Shown here: positions 15,688 through 23,964 of the stretch, piece after piece
How the letters are laid out: each line of letters opens with the position of its first letter
Position numbering within the stretch: position 1 is the first letter of the stretch
Assembly: GCA_041751875.1 (NCBI GenBank)
Contig: JBGSIC010000018.1
Span: forward strand, 62,001-126,000
Direction: 5' to 3'
DNA length: 64,000 nt
Source: JBGSIC01 sp041751875
GTDB lineage: Bacteria; Bdellovibrionota; FAC87; UBA2466; JACKAF01
Program-made: the position numbers and the translations under genes
Notes under the pieces: model-generated
What the model was told of the DNA's origin: nothing
What the model saw: the letters and a program-made list of their open reading frames with translations, nothing else
Database searches by the model: none

Positions 15688-16197
15688 ATGATGACAAGTG
15701 ATAAAACGATCCGCTGGATCGAGAACCTCGCCGAACAAGAAGTTCTGATTAACTCAGGCGAAAAAACTTCTATCGATATAACAACCACAAAAGGCGAAGT
15801 CCTATCGGTTGAAACCGGAAATTTTGTTCAAGATTTGCTCCAACAGTTTGAATACCTGGTGCGACTTTTTAATTCCCGAATCGAAAACCGGGATCTCCAT
15901 ATCATTTTGGTGAGTGGCACGGAAAGAGGGGCGGGTTTCTCCCTGGTGCGCAACCAGATGAAGCTCACGCTCAGCGCCCCCCTTGCGGGTCGCATTCAGC
16001 TCAGCTGCATGAAGATTGTCGAAGAGGACAAATCGATGCCTCCCAAGGTGAGTGTCATGTTTAGTGGACTCATCGAATCAAGTTTCGGTACCTTCCATGA
16101 CGTGGAATGGTACTTTTTGGGCACTCGGGTTGACGCTGAGCAGGTGGCGCGCCACTACTTGACCGAGTTTATCCAGGCGAGCCGCCGTCCGAGTTAG
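15688..16197 (+). CDS. Protein of unknown function
   Basis: A 169-residue protein without signal peptide or membrane helix, so probably cytoplasmic. It alternates short strands (EVLSVETGNF, RDLHIILVSGTERG, KVSVMFSGLIESSFGTF) and ends with a helix containing ARHYLTEFIQ. I recognise no family. Two ATGs in a row (15688 and 15691) are possible. A GGGGGAG stretch lies about 13 nt upstream, partly within a GGAG/CTCC hairpin (15671-15685), so translation could depend on the structured leader. Confidence 0.75.
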   Translation: MMTSDKTIRWIENLAEQEVLINSGEKTSIDITTTKGEVLSVETGNFVQDLLQQFEYLVRLFNSRIENRDLHIILVSGTERGAGFSLVRNQMKLTLSAPLAGRIQLSCMKIVEEDKSMPPKVSVMFSGLIESSFGTFHDVEWYFLGTRVDAEQVARHYLTEFIQASRRPS

Positions 16198-16263
16198 TTT
16201 TCCAACTCTCGTACTACAGACCATAATTTCGACCCTTTAGTTTCCCGCTTGAGCCTATGTTTT

Positions 16264-16279
16264 TGGCATCCCGTTCGCA
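16264..16279 (+). promoter_or_regulatory. Candidate sigma-54 promoter of the pilin-like operon
   Basis: TGGCAT at 16264-16269 and TTCGCA at 16274-16279 place GG and GC exactly 12 nt apart, as in TGGCAC-N5-TTGCA promoters. Only the second T of the -12 box and the sixth base of the -24 box deviate. Transcription would begin about 17 nt before the pilin ATG. Pilin genes are sigma-54 dependent in several bacteria, which makes the site plausible. Confidence 0.35.
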
Positions 16280-16306
16280 TTGCTTTGTTAGGAAAGCGAG
16301 GGGAAC

Positions 16307-16558
16307 ATGAAAAAACACCCTAGAAAAAATGTCGGGCAAGGATTGGTGGAATACCTCATCCTGACCTGTTTAGTGGCGGTATCCGCGATCGCCGTGGTGA
16401 GCGTCGTAGGACAAAACATCCGCGCCCGGTACGCGAATATTTCGGCAGCGATTCGCGGGACGCGGGGAGGAGAGAAACTGGAGGCGGCCGATGATTCCTC
16501 CGTTGAGATGCGAGGATTCCATGATTTTGGGGAAGCGTCGTTCAATCAAGGGAACTAG
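16307..16558 (+). CDS. Flp-like small pilin
   Basis: An 83-residue prepilin with a short basic leader KKHPRKNVG, then the cleavage motif G|QGLVEYLIL with Glu at +5 and one hydrophobic helix (about 12-32). This is the layout of Flp/Tad pilins processed by a prepilin peptidase and assembled from the inner membrane. The mature protein would be about 74 residues. GAGGGG precedes the ATG at 4 nt. It is the first gene of an operon of overlapping genes through 19851, several of which also carry prepilin-type signals. Confidence 0.75.
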   Translation: MKKHPRKNVGQGLVEYLILTCLVAVSAIAVVSVVGQNIRARYANISAAIRGTRGGEKLEAADDSSVEMRGFHDFGEASFNQGN

Positions 16559-16907
16559 CGGACAAGTCTTTTGCGAAGCCAGTATGATTTGTTTTTTGGT
16601 CGTTCTGGCACTTGTTCTCAATATTGAAATAGTTCGTCGAGCGGGTTGGGAAACTACGTTGCAATACGCCAGTTTCAGATTCGCCCGGAAGCGTGCGATG
16701 GGCAAAAGTGATCGGAGAGCTAGAGACGAAGTGAGATCCTTTCTGCTTCTCACCGGAGCTCATGGCAGGGGAGGGCCTCGGTTAAAGTGGACGAGTCACA
16801 TTTCCTGGGACGACAAAATGGTGGGAAAAATCTCCACGCGCTTTCCTTCGCTTCTGGCTCTTCCAGATAAACATCACTACGAAATGACCAAAGCATGCAG
16901 GTTTTAG
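16521..16907 (+). CDS. TadE-like pseudopilin
   Basis: A 128-residue protein from ATG 16521; an earlier ATG at 16491 would overlap the pilin gene more deeply. The leader KRRSIKGTSG is followed by G|QVFCEASMICFLVVL, a prepilin-peptidase motif with Glu at +5. One helix (about 15-36) follows, then a basic soluble part. This arrangement fits TadE/TadF pseudopilins, which regulate Tad pilus assembly. It overlaps the pilin gene by 38 nt and the next gene by 13 nt. Confidence 0.68.
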   Translation: MILGKRRSIKGTSGQVFCEASMICFLVVLALVLNIEIVRRAGWETTLQYASFRFARKRAMGKSDRRARDEVRSFLLLTGAHGRGGPRLKWTSHISWDDKMVGKISTRFPSLLALPDKHHYEMTKACRF

Positions 16908-17482
16908 TGCTCCTTTCCCTTCCCGTCTTTGTGGCAAGTCTTGCTGCTTCGCTCGATTTGTACAAAGAGGTGTACCGATTGGAAGAACGCACCATCGGTG
17001 TGGATAACGCGGGAATAAGCTTAGCCAGCGCAGACGCCCATCTGTTCAACCATTTTGAGAAAAGTAAGAGAACCTTTGACCGTCTCGAAACGGCTCATCA
17101 TATCGTGCATCTTTGTGCGCGCTCCGCTGTCGCGACAGCGGCTTGCCTTAAGCAGGATGTGGCGCTGGAGAAAGCCCTTACTGTTTCGGCGAACTTGCTA
17201 TGGAAGAGTCTGCAAATCAAATGGACTAAAAATCTGATCGCCGCCCAAAGCGAGGCGATAAAAAGGCGCACCACAGTTTGCATAAAACACCGGCCCCGTC
17301 TTCCCCCGTTTGAAAGAGGCGTTTGCGAAACATGCAGCCTCCCTGTGAAATGGAAGCAAACGGTTCGGCGTCCGCTTTGGGAAGTTTCCGAATGTCCACA
17401 AAGAAACGCCCCTCTCGTTATTCAAACACTATTGGAAAAAAGTCCCTCTGGAAAATGGTGGAGCCGCTTGAGGGAAGGGTGA
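16895..17482 (+). CDS. Membrane-anchored protein of the Tad-like operon
   Basis: A 195-residue protein whose first about 20 residues are hydrophobic (VLVLLSLPVFVASLAASL), acting as signal peptide or anchor. The rest is polar and contains six or more Cys, including CSLP and CPQR, which suggests disulfides in the periplasm. It overlaps the previous gene by 13 nt and the next start by 28 nt. Position in the operon suggests a TadG-like or minor pilin role, but no motif proves it. Confidence 0.6.
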   Translation: MQVLVLLSLPVFVASLAASLDLYKEVYRLEERTIGVDNAGISLASADAHLFNHFEKSKRTFDRLETAHHIVHLCARSAVATAACLKQDVALEKALTVSANLLWKSLQIKWTKNLIAAQSEAIKRRTTVCIKHRPRLPPFERGVCETCSLPVKWKQTVRRPLWEVSECPQRNAPLVIQTLLEKSPSGKWWSRLREG

Positions 17483-17640
17483 AAACAAAAGGCACTTTTC
17501 TCATCGAGGGGTTTCTGGTGATTTGGCTTTTAGTCGCTGTGATAGGCACGGTTCATCTTTCGCTTCTTTGTAAAACCCAACGTGAACTTAAGGTTCTTCA
17601 AGAAAAGCGGCTGCACTATAGTAGAGAGAGCCCGCCATGA
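17455..17640 (+). CDS. Very small pseudopilin
   Basis: A 61-residue protein starting at ATG 17455; an earlier in-frame ATG at 17323 would overlap the previous gene by 160 nt. The leader VEPLEGRVKTKG is followed by G|TFLIEGFLVIWLLVAVIG, again with Glu at +5 after the cleavable Gly, so it is the third protein here with a prepilin-type signal. After the helix only about 25 residues remain. It overlaps the CpaB-like gene by 4 nt (ATGA). Confidence 0.6.
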   Translation: MVEPLEGRVKTKGTFLIEGFLVIWLLVAVIGTVHLSLLCKTQRELKVLQEKRLHYSRESPP

Positions 17641-18326
17641 AGGGGGCTCAGTTTCCGAAATGTTCCCGCCGAAGGGCGCAACTACTTTTCTCTCTTTTTG
17701 TATCTTGCTGCGTAGGAATGGTGGTCGTGTGGGAAGTTTTTCGGTTCACAAATCGCTCCCTTGATCAGGTGGAAGATTACCTTCTCGTGGCTCGCCGAGA
17801 TTTGAAGGGGGGGCACCGCGTGACGCTTCAAGATCTTTCTCTCGTTCCGGAATCAAACTGGCATGTGGAAAGAAGCGCGGATGCTCTCACGGATGCCGAT
17901 CTTGAGTTTGTAGGAAGAAGGTTGATAGCTGACATCAGCGGCGGAACCCTCTTTACGCGTTCCCTCTTTAAGCCCCCCGAGTCCAAGGCTACGTGGGGTG
18001 CGAAGGTTCCGAAGGGCTTTAGAGCGTATGCGCTTTGCGTGGAAACAGTCCTTCCCGTTCAAGCCAAAGACAGGGTGGACCTGGTTCATTCAGAGAAGCG
18101 GAGCGCTGCTCAGGTAGCGGAGGATCTTTTGGTGTTGGGGGTGCGGCCTTGTGAAGGGGGAAGGGAGGTAATTCTTGCGGCGCGTCCTAAAGACGTTGAG
18201 TTGGTGGAAAAGGCGCGCCAAACAGGTAAACTAACAATAGTCATTCGAAACCCCGCCGATAAAAAACGAAACCGGCACCGAAAGAAAACCAACCCAGCTA
18301 AGGTGATTATTTGGAACGAAGAGTAA
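17637..18326 (+). CDS. CpaB/RcpC-like Tad pilus assembly protein (SAF domain)
   Basis: A 229-residue protein with an N-terminal signal anchor (about 15-36), then a SAF domain. YLLVARRDLKGGHRVTLQDL is the typical SAF start, and the later RAYALCVETVLPVQAKDRVDLV matches the second part of CpaB. CpaB proteins are periplasmic and are thought to act with the CpaC secretin in Tad pilus export. The C-terminus is very basic (KKRNRHRKKTNPAK). The ATG overlaps the pseudopilin stop (ATGA). No cpaC, tadA, tadB or tadC is nearby. Confidence 0.8.
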   Translation: MKGAQFPKCSRRRAQLLFSLFVSCCVGMVVVWEVFRFTNRSLDQVEDYLLVARRDLKGGHRVTLQDLSLVPESNWHVERSADALTDADLEFVGRRLIADISGGTLFTRSLFKPPESKATWGAKVPKGFRAYALCVETVLPVQAKDRVDLVHSEKRSAAQVAEDLLVLGVRPCEGGREVILAARPKDVELVEKARQTGKLTIVIRNPADKKRNRHRKKTNPAKVIIWNEE

Positions 18327-19603
18327 AAAGTGGGGTTTTGAGAACTTTACGAAAGACGCTAGGGGGGCATCCTCTTGTATGGGGCCTAATCTTTTCCTAC
18401 GGCATTGCCCAGGCCGTACCCATTCCAACTCGTGAGCGGGTGCTCGGCATCGCCCAGTTGGGAGTTCCGGCAGATATCTCCCATTCGCGCGCGTATCCCC
18501 TGCTGGAAAAGAAACTCGAAAACTTTTTGGAAAAACTGGGTCGCACACCCGTCAAACGTTCCCCAATCACTCTTCCCAAAAGTCAGGTGCAGATGTTGAC
18601 CGCCAGCACTCAGGTACAAAAACAAACCGAAAGTCTGACGGTAGCGCTTAGCGAAGATGCTTCCTCTTTGAAGTCTGTTCATGCAGCGCTCGACCAAACC
18701 CTGAGCGCTTATCCCATTCATTTTCCTTCAGCGGGAATCTGGCAGCGCGCCTATGTGGCACAAGCGGCGTATTGGTGGCAACGGCAGAATAAAGAAAAGG
18801 CGCTGGAATGGTTGAGCCGTGCGGCGTTGCTGCATCCGGATCAAAAGATCCAGGATAGCAGTTCGTTTGCCTTTGAGGCACAGGCGCAACCTAAACTTTG
18901 GCTGGCGTTTGATTCCCAGTTGGAAAATCAGCCCTCTTTACTCAACTATTGCGCGGTGGAAGTGGTTGTTCCGAAAATGCCTCACTCAGGAAACATAAGG
19001 GTGAACGGTTTTTCGTTTGGAACTCGCCGGGCTTTTCGCCTTCCTTTGGGAGGGACCTATCTTTTCGACTTCAGTCATGAAAAGTGGAGCTCCACGCGGG
19101 AAATGGTTCGTTGTCAGAAGGTGAGCAAAATCCGAGTGGAGTTAGCTCTGGTTCCCAAGAAAGAAGATTTCTTGGCCCTTGATTCCCGTAACGTGTCAGA
19201 GGAAAGCTCATCGGTTGTTTTGATCGAATCACTCCAAGATCGCTTTCGTTTTTTTCTCTATACACCGGGCGAGGCCTTGGACGAGATCCCTCTCGAAAAG
19301 CCAGTGCGAATCGCAGAACTTCTAGAAGATCCTCTTTCCGCCACAGTTCCTATTCAAAGCGATGCGCTTAAGCACTTGCTTGAAAAGCACGAGGGAAGCC
19401 CTTTGAGTCTGGCAACGCTCTCGCTGGATTCTCCGTCATTTGCAGGTCAGGAAGAGCACGGTGTCACGACGCCTTGGTACAGGGACTGGAAAGTTTGGGC
19501 GGTAGCCGGCGGCATCGTGGGCGGTGTGATCGCGGTTCACTTAGCGACGAAAAAATCAGAGGTAACAGGCCAGGCCCACGGCCTGAGAATCGAGATTAAA
19601 TAA
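18311..19603 (+). CDS. Periplasmic protein with PEGA-like segment and C-terminal anchor
   Basis: A 430-residue protein from TTG 18311, overlapping the CpaB-like gene by 16 nt. A hydrophobic N-terminal segment (about 18-36) is a probable signal. Residues about 140-180 are Trp/Ala-rich helices reminiscent of a TPR pair (WQRAYVAQAAYWWQRQ). About 225-260 resembles a PEGA domain (GNIRVNGFSFGTRRAFRLPL). A glycine-rich transmembrane segment (AVAGGIVGGVIAVHLA) lies near the end. The architecture suggests an envelope scaffold of the pilus-like system. The identity of each part is tentative. Confidence 0.65.
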   Translation: MERRVKSGVLRTLRKTLGGHPLVWGLIFSYGIAQAVPIPTRERVLGIAQLGVPADISHSRAYPLLEKKLENFLEKLGRTPVKRSPITLPKSQVQMLTASTQVQKQTESLTVALSEDASSLKSVHAALDQTLSAYPIHFPSAGIWQRAYVAQAAYWWQRQNKEKALEWLSRAALLHPDQKIQDSSSFAFEAQAQPKLWLAFDSQLENQPSLLNYCAVEVVVPKMPHSGNIRVNGFSFGTRRAFRLPLGGTYLFDFSHEKWSSTREMVRCQKVSKIRVELALVPKKEDFLALDSRNVSEESSSVVLIESLQDRFRFFLYTPGEALDEIPLEKPVRIAELLEDPLSATVPIQSDALKHLLEKHEGSPLSLATLSLDSPSFAGQEEHGVTTPWYRDWKVWAVAGGIVGGVIAVHLATKKSEVTGQAHGLRIEIK

Positions 19604-19851
19604 TGGATGAGAGCCAGAGTAAGTTCTTGGTTAACTTCTTTTCCCAGTTTTCTCGTGAGCAGTTGTTTATTGGTTTTTGGTTGATGATTCTGGGGTTGTT
19701 TCTACTCTCGGCGACACGCTTTTTGGGTGGGCGAAGTCAACGCAACTTCAGAAACGGGCCCTCAACTCCACAGAAACCTCCGACGCCTTCCTCGAGTAAA
19801 GCGGTGAGTGTCCCACGTAAAGACCTCACGAAGGGGCCACGATCGCGCTAA
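19603..19851 (+). CDS. Small single-helix membrane protein
   Basis: An 82-residue protein with one transmembrane helix (about 22-42, FIGFWLMILGLFLLSATRFL) and a basic, Pro/Ser-rich tail that should be cytoplasmic by the positive-inside rule. Its ATG overlaps the previous stop (TAATG), so it is the last gene of the pilus-like operon. No family is recognised. The convergent gene ends 13 nt downstream. Confidence 0.65.
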   Translation: MDESQSKFLVNFFSQFSREQLFIGFWLMILGLFLLSATRFLGGRSQRNFRNGPSTPQKPPTPSSSKAVSVPRKDLTKGPRSR

Positions 19852-19863
19852 GCGCACTCTAAG

Positions 19864-20643
19864 TTAGGGAAGATTTTTGAGGCCTTCAAAAGGCACGCGC
19901 ACTTCATCTAGGTACCGTTGAAAGACTAGTGGATTCTGCTCGAGCACGCCTTCCATTTGTTTAAGGCTTTCCTCAAAAGAACTTCCATTGAACCTTTGCC
20001 CAATCACTGAATTAATCTGTTTAGCCCCTTTCATATCGGTGCTCTCCAGCCATGTGCGCGTGGCTAGAATAAGGGCTTGTGCGCGACTGAGGTCCCCCTT
20101 GGGCGAGGGCCGATTTACTAAGTTTCCTCGAATCCGGCTTTGTTTTTCCTTTAACTCCGAATCCGTTAGCTTCCTTGGTGTCCAGATTTGCGTTTTGCCG
20201 TTGGTCTCAGATTTCTCTTTTGGCGGAATACATTCGAGAGTTCCCTTCTTGTTAGGAAGTTCGATTTTTCCCGCAGCACCCTCGGGTATGGCCGCGACCA
20301 AAACAGTTTTACCTTGGCTATCTTTTGCATCCACTCGAAAGTTGTTACCGTAGCGAGAAAACTCCCAATTCAAGCCGCCGCGTTCCACCACACTCGGTTT
20401 TGCCAATGGTTGTCTATAAGCGGGACGTGTTTTGCTGATCATCAAGGGGGGATCGGTCACTCCACCCAAAGTAAAAGCACAGGAGTACTTTCCTATTTCA
20501 TCCACGTAGACCCACGGCCTATCAGAACTGGGGGATGGTGTGCTTGGGGAATCTCCATGATCACTTGCGGCGACTTGTTCACGTGCGAGCGCCGGCAACC
20601 ACAAGCAAGAAAATAAAACGATGAACTTAAGAAAGTGAGTCAT
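19864..20643 (-). CDS. Secreted protein of unknown function
   Basis: A 259-residue protein with a clear Sec signal peptide (MTHFLKFIVLFSCLWLPALA, cleavage near 20). It continues with a Ser/Pro linker, a beta-rich middle with two Cys (YSCAFTL, LECIPP) that may pair, and a helical C-terminal third. No known domain is seen. It is a single gene, convergent with the pilus-like operon. Confidence 0.75.
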   Translation of the reverse strand: MTHFLKFIVLFSCLWLPALAREQVAASDHGDSPSTPSPSSDRPWVYVDEIGKYSCAFTLGGVTDPPLMISKTRPAYRQPLAKPSVVERGGLNWEFSRYGNNFRVDAKDSQGKTVLVAAIPEGAAGKIELPNKKGTLECIPPKEKSETNGKTQIWTPRKLTDSELKEKQSRIRGNLVNRPSPKGDLSRAQALILATRTWLESTDMKGAKQINSVIGQRFNGSSFEESLKQMEGVLEQNPLVFQRYLDEVRVPFEGLKNLP

Positions 20644-20714
20644 CGAAGGGGTCCTTTGATTGATAAGAAGTTAAATAATATCACCCATTCTAAGCCCCGA
20701 GCTATGTAAAAAGT

Positions 20715-21782
20715 TCACCACACTCCGGGAAGCGGATGGTCGCAGTCCGGGCACTTGCCATTCTCAAGTTCCATGCCGATTACCATAAAGCCGTGGCGTT
20801 CGATGAGAGTTTTCTCACACTGAGAACAGCGCGTGTTCTCCCATTCTCCCACTTTGCCCGGAAGGTTTCCGGCGTACACATACCGCAAGCCAGCGTTTTT
20901 ACCCTGCTCAGCCGCGCGCAGGAGGTCTTCGGGAGTCGTAGCACGGGGGCCTTGCATTTTATAGTCAGGATGAAACGCGGTCACGTGCCATGGAATATCC
21001 CTTGAAACCCCTGCGATAAAGCTAGTGAGTTCCTTAATTTCCTCAGGAGAATCATTAAAGTCTGGAATGAGTAGTGTAACGATTTCTAAGTAAAACCCCA
21101 TTCGGTGTATGGTTTCGATGCTCGAAAGCACGTTGGCGAGTACGCCACCGAGCTCGCGGTAGTGTTTGTCCTGAAAACTTTTCAAATCAACTTTGTACAG
21201 ATCCACATACGGTCGAATGAACTGCAAGACTTCCGGCGTGGCATTTCCGTTTGAAACAAAGGCACACAGTAAGTTTCGTTTTTTTGCTTCAGAAAAAATT
21301 TCTACAGCCCATTCTGCAGTAATGAGTGGTTCGTTGTAGGTGCTAGCGATGATACGGGCATTACTTTGCATAGCCTTTGCGACAAGGTTAGTCGCTCGCA
21401 TATCATAAGGGTGGGATTGTGCGTTGCTATCTCGCAGACTTTGAGACGTAACCCAGTTTTGGCAATAGGCGCAGTGCAGATCGCAGCCCAGCATGCCGAA
21501 ACTCAGCGCAAGGCTGCCAGGTAGAACGTGAAAGAACGGTTTTTTTTCGATGGGATCAACATGGATACCTCCCACGTAACCCCAGGGAACGCGCAACTCT
21601 CCTGCTTTGTTGTAACGAACCTTGCAGACCCCTTCCAATCCTTCGGGAATAAAACAACGGTGGCCGCACGCGAAACAACGGATTCCTTTTTTGCCGGAAG
21701 CGTTGGTTTCATTGATTCCCAGGGTGCCAATTGTGGTCCGTTCTTGGAGAGAGGCTCGCAGAGTTCCGGGTTGCGCTTTCAT
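20715..21782 (-). CDS. amrS: AmmeMemoRadiSam-type radical SAM enzyme
   Basis: A 355-residue radical SAM enzyme. The [4Fe-4S] motif is C100-x3-C104-x2-C107 in GCDLHCAYCQNW. The AmrS-type N-terminal Cys cluster is present (CFACGHRC, then EGVCKVR), and two CxxC pairs near the C-terminus (CSQCEKT, CPDCDHP) probably bind a metal. The family also shows STYNEPLI and WHVTAFHPDYKM. AmrS usually occurs with AmrA and AmrB (AMMECR1 and MEMO1 relatives), and the chemistry of the system is unresolved. Neither partner is in this window. It may be an orphan or the partners may lie elsewhere. Confidence 0.92.
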   Translation of the reverse strand: MKAQPGTLRASLQERTTIGTLGINETNASGKKGIRCFACGHRCFIPEGLEGVCKVRYNKAGELRVPWGYVGGIHVDPIEKKPFFHVLPGSLALSFGMLGCDLHCAYCQNWVTSQSLRDSNAQSHPYDMRATNLVAKAMQSNARIIASTYNEPLITAEWAVEIFSEAKKRNLLCAFVSNGNATPEVLQFIRPYVDLYKVDLKSFQDKHYRELGGVLANVLSSIETIHRMGFYLEIVTLLIPDFNDSPEEIKELTSFIAGVSRDIPWHVTAFHPDYKMQGPRATTPEDLLRAAEQGKNAGLRYVYAGNLPGKVGEWENTRCSQCEKTLIERHGFMVIGMELENGKCPDCDHPLPGVW

Positions 21783-21936
21783 TTCACCACCCTAGCAAAC
21801 GCATGAACTTCTCGCCAGATGGCCCAAAACCGAAAAAGCCTCTAAAAATAGGCTGCAAGTATTTGATAATACACATGTTTTGAAACTCATCCGATAGACT
21901 TTTCCTTCCGAAACGTATGATGGAGGACTGTTCGAC

Positions 21937-22803
21937 TTGAGCAAAGACGAAAAATCTAAAAGCGGCGTTACGAAGAAGCCCAGCGGGCGGCGCGAGCCCG
22001 ACCGCCTTTCGGAAAGCTCCATTTCTTTCGATCCTGAAGCGATTGAGTCGATGGAATCAAGCGAAAAGGCCGGCTTCGTAAAGCAACAACTCGGCCGCAT
22101 GCAGTCTCAGATCGATGACATCGCACGTGTGCCCCGAAAAGAACGCCTCAGTGACAACCAAGTTGATACCCTACGCAAGTATATTGAGGTGAAAGAACTC
22201 GAAGTACGCGATCTTAAGGATCAAAAAACGCAGTACAAGAGTTATCTGGACAAGTTGACGACTGAGATCACTCAGCTTTCGCAAAAGAATAAAGAACTTT
22301 CGGAATCGGTAAGAGAACTTTCCCGTCAACGTGACCATCTGAAAAGTGAGCTAGATAAAATCAACAGCCACTATGAAAATAAACTCGCTTCGATGCGCGA
22401 AGAAAGCGATGACAAGCTACGTTCGTTTGGTGGCTACGAGAGCAAGCTTAAAGAATTGAAGCAAGAGAAAGAAGAGTGGAAAGAAAAAGTTCGCACCGAT
22501 CTCAAGAAGATTAAGCTCAAAGAAAAAGAAATTGAAAACAAGTACGAGCTTCTCAAACGCGATGCCCAGACCTTGTTAGATGCCAAAGACCGCCATGCTC
22601 TTGAGCTGAAGAAAAAAGGCGACGCGCTTGAAATGGAACTAGAAGCTTCCGAAGAGCGTTTGCGCCAAAATGCGATGATTTTGGGTTCGATTGATTCCAA
22701 GAAACGCCGCTTAATCGAAACGATGAAATTGGCGGTATCGTTGTTGGAAGAAATCGACAAAGAAACAGATTCTTCAAGCGCCCCTAAGAAAAAAGCGGGC
22801 TAA
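21937..22803 (+). CDS. Long coiled-coil protein
   Basis: A 288-residue protein, soluble and highly charged. Residues 1-50 are disordered and basic (SKDEKSKSGVTKKPSGRREP). Residues about 65-255 show a near-continuous heptad pattern rich in Lys, Glu, Leu and Gln. The start is TTG 21937 with GGAGG about 10 nt upstream. It lies 6 nt before the phosphoesterase gene, so the two are likely cotranscribed. A structural or scaffold role is likely. No named family is recognised. Confidence 0.78.
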   Translation: MSKDEKSKSGVTKKPSGRREPDRLSESSISFDPEAIESMESSEKAGFVKQQLGRMQSQIDDIARVPRKERLSDNQVDTLRKYIEVKELEVRDLKDQKTQYKSYLDKLTTEITQLSQKNKELSESVRELSRQRDHLKSELDKINSHYENKLASMREESDDKLRSFGGYESKLKELKQEKEEWKEKVRTDLKKIKLKEKEIENKYELLKRDAQTLLDAKDRHALELKKKGDALEMELEASEERLRQNAMILGSIDSKKRRLIETMKLAVSLLEEIDKETDSSSAPKKKAG

Positions 22804-22809
22804 CCTGAC

Positions 22810-23904
22810 ATGGCGGCACCTCGAAAGTTAAAGCTCATTGTCTCCGACTTTCATCTGGGACGGGGCCAGCACCTACCCGATGGGTCTTTCAATCCGATGG
22901 AAGATTTCCATTGGGGACACAAGTTCCGCGAGTTTCTGCAGTACTACTCCAAACCGCCTTACGACGACACCGAGATTGAGCTCATCTTCAACGGTGACAT
23001 GCTCAACCTGATTCTCACGGATTATCATGGCCACTACACCGTGATTCTCACTGAGGCGGTCTCGACACATAAACTCAAAGGGATCATCGAAGGGCATCCC
23101 ATCTTTTTTAATGCATTAAAAGCGTTTCTAAAGAAAGGTAAGCACTCTTTGTCCTATGTGATCGGCAACCATGATCAGGAAATGTTCTGGGACGAAACGA
23201 GAAAGATGTTCGAGAAGGCCGTTGGTGCCAAGGTGAACTGGAAGAATATTCACTACCAAGTGGATGGTATTCACATCGAGCATGGACATCAATTTGAAGC
23301 GGTAAACCGGATGGATCCTACCCAACCTTTTTTGTCGCAAAGTCTTCCGGAACCTATCATCAACCTACCGTGGGGCTCGCTTTTCGCGGTGCAGTTCATT
23401 GTGAAACTAAAAAAACTGCGCCCAGCGATCGACAAAGTTCGCCCATTTCGCCAGCTCATCTGGTGGAGCCTGGTGCACGACACCTGGTTCGCACTCACCA
23501 ATATTCTCAACTTGGCATTTTACTTCATCAATACTCGCTTTAGTAAGAATCGCTATCGCCAGTCGAGCTTGAAAACAACGTTGAAGATTCTCCGGGAAGC
23601 GTCCGTGTACCCAGACCTAAGCGACGCGGCTAAACGTATTTTGCGCACACCGGAAGTTCACACGGTCATTTTCGGTCATACCCATGTCCCGCTCTTTCAA
23701 CAGGTGGGAGGGGGTAAATTCTATATCAACCTGGGAACTTGGAATGAGATCACCTCGTTGGACTTGATCTCCTATGGCCGACGAACGCAACTCACCTACG
23801 CGCGCGTAGAGTACCGCGAAGGTCAGTCCCACCCCACCACCGTCCTCCGTCACTGGATCGGCGCCGTTCCCGTAGAAGACGACGCCGTCAATTTCCACTT
23901 ATAA
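22810..23904 (+). CDS. Calcineurin-like metallophosphoesterase
   Basis: A 364-residue enzyme with the five metal motifs in order: SDFHLG, FNGDMLN, IGNHDQE, HIEHGHQFE and FGHTHVP. It is longer than LpxH and has an insert with hydrophobic helices (about 190-260, including WWSLVHDTWFALTNILNLAF), which could bind a membrane or a lipid substrate. Roles in lipid A or nucleotide metabolism are possible. Substrate is not determined. It sits in a run of four plus-strand genes ending with secA, between a coiled-coil and an acyltransferase gene. Confidence 0.85.
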   Translation: MAAPRKLKLIVSDFHLGRGQHLPDGSFNPMEDFHWGHKFREFLQYYSKPPYDDTEIELIFNGDMLNLILTDYHGHYTVILTEAVSTHKLKGIIEGHPIFFNALKAFLKKGKHSLSYVIGNHDQEMFWDETRKMFEKAVGAKVNWKNIHYQVDGIHIEHGHQFEAVNRMDPTQPFLSQSLPEPIINLPWGSLFAVQFIVKLKKLRPAIDKVRPFRQLIWWSLVHDTWFALTNILNLAFYFINTRFSKNRYRQSSLKTTLKILREASVYPDLSDAAKRILRTPEVHTVIFGHTHVPLFQQVGGGKFYINLGTWNEITSLDLISYGRRTQLTYARVEYREGQSHPTTVLRHWIGAVPVEDDAVNFHL

Positions 23905-23964
23905 TCCGCCGCTTCCGGAAGCTTCTTTTCTTATGCCTGGCGGGCGTGCTACGTTTTTCGCTCT

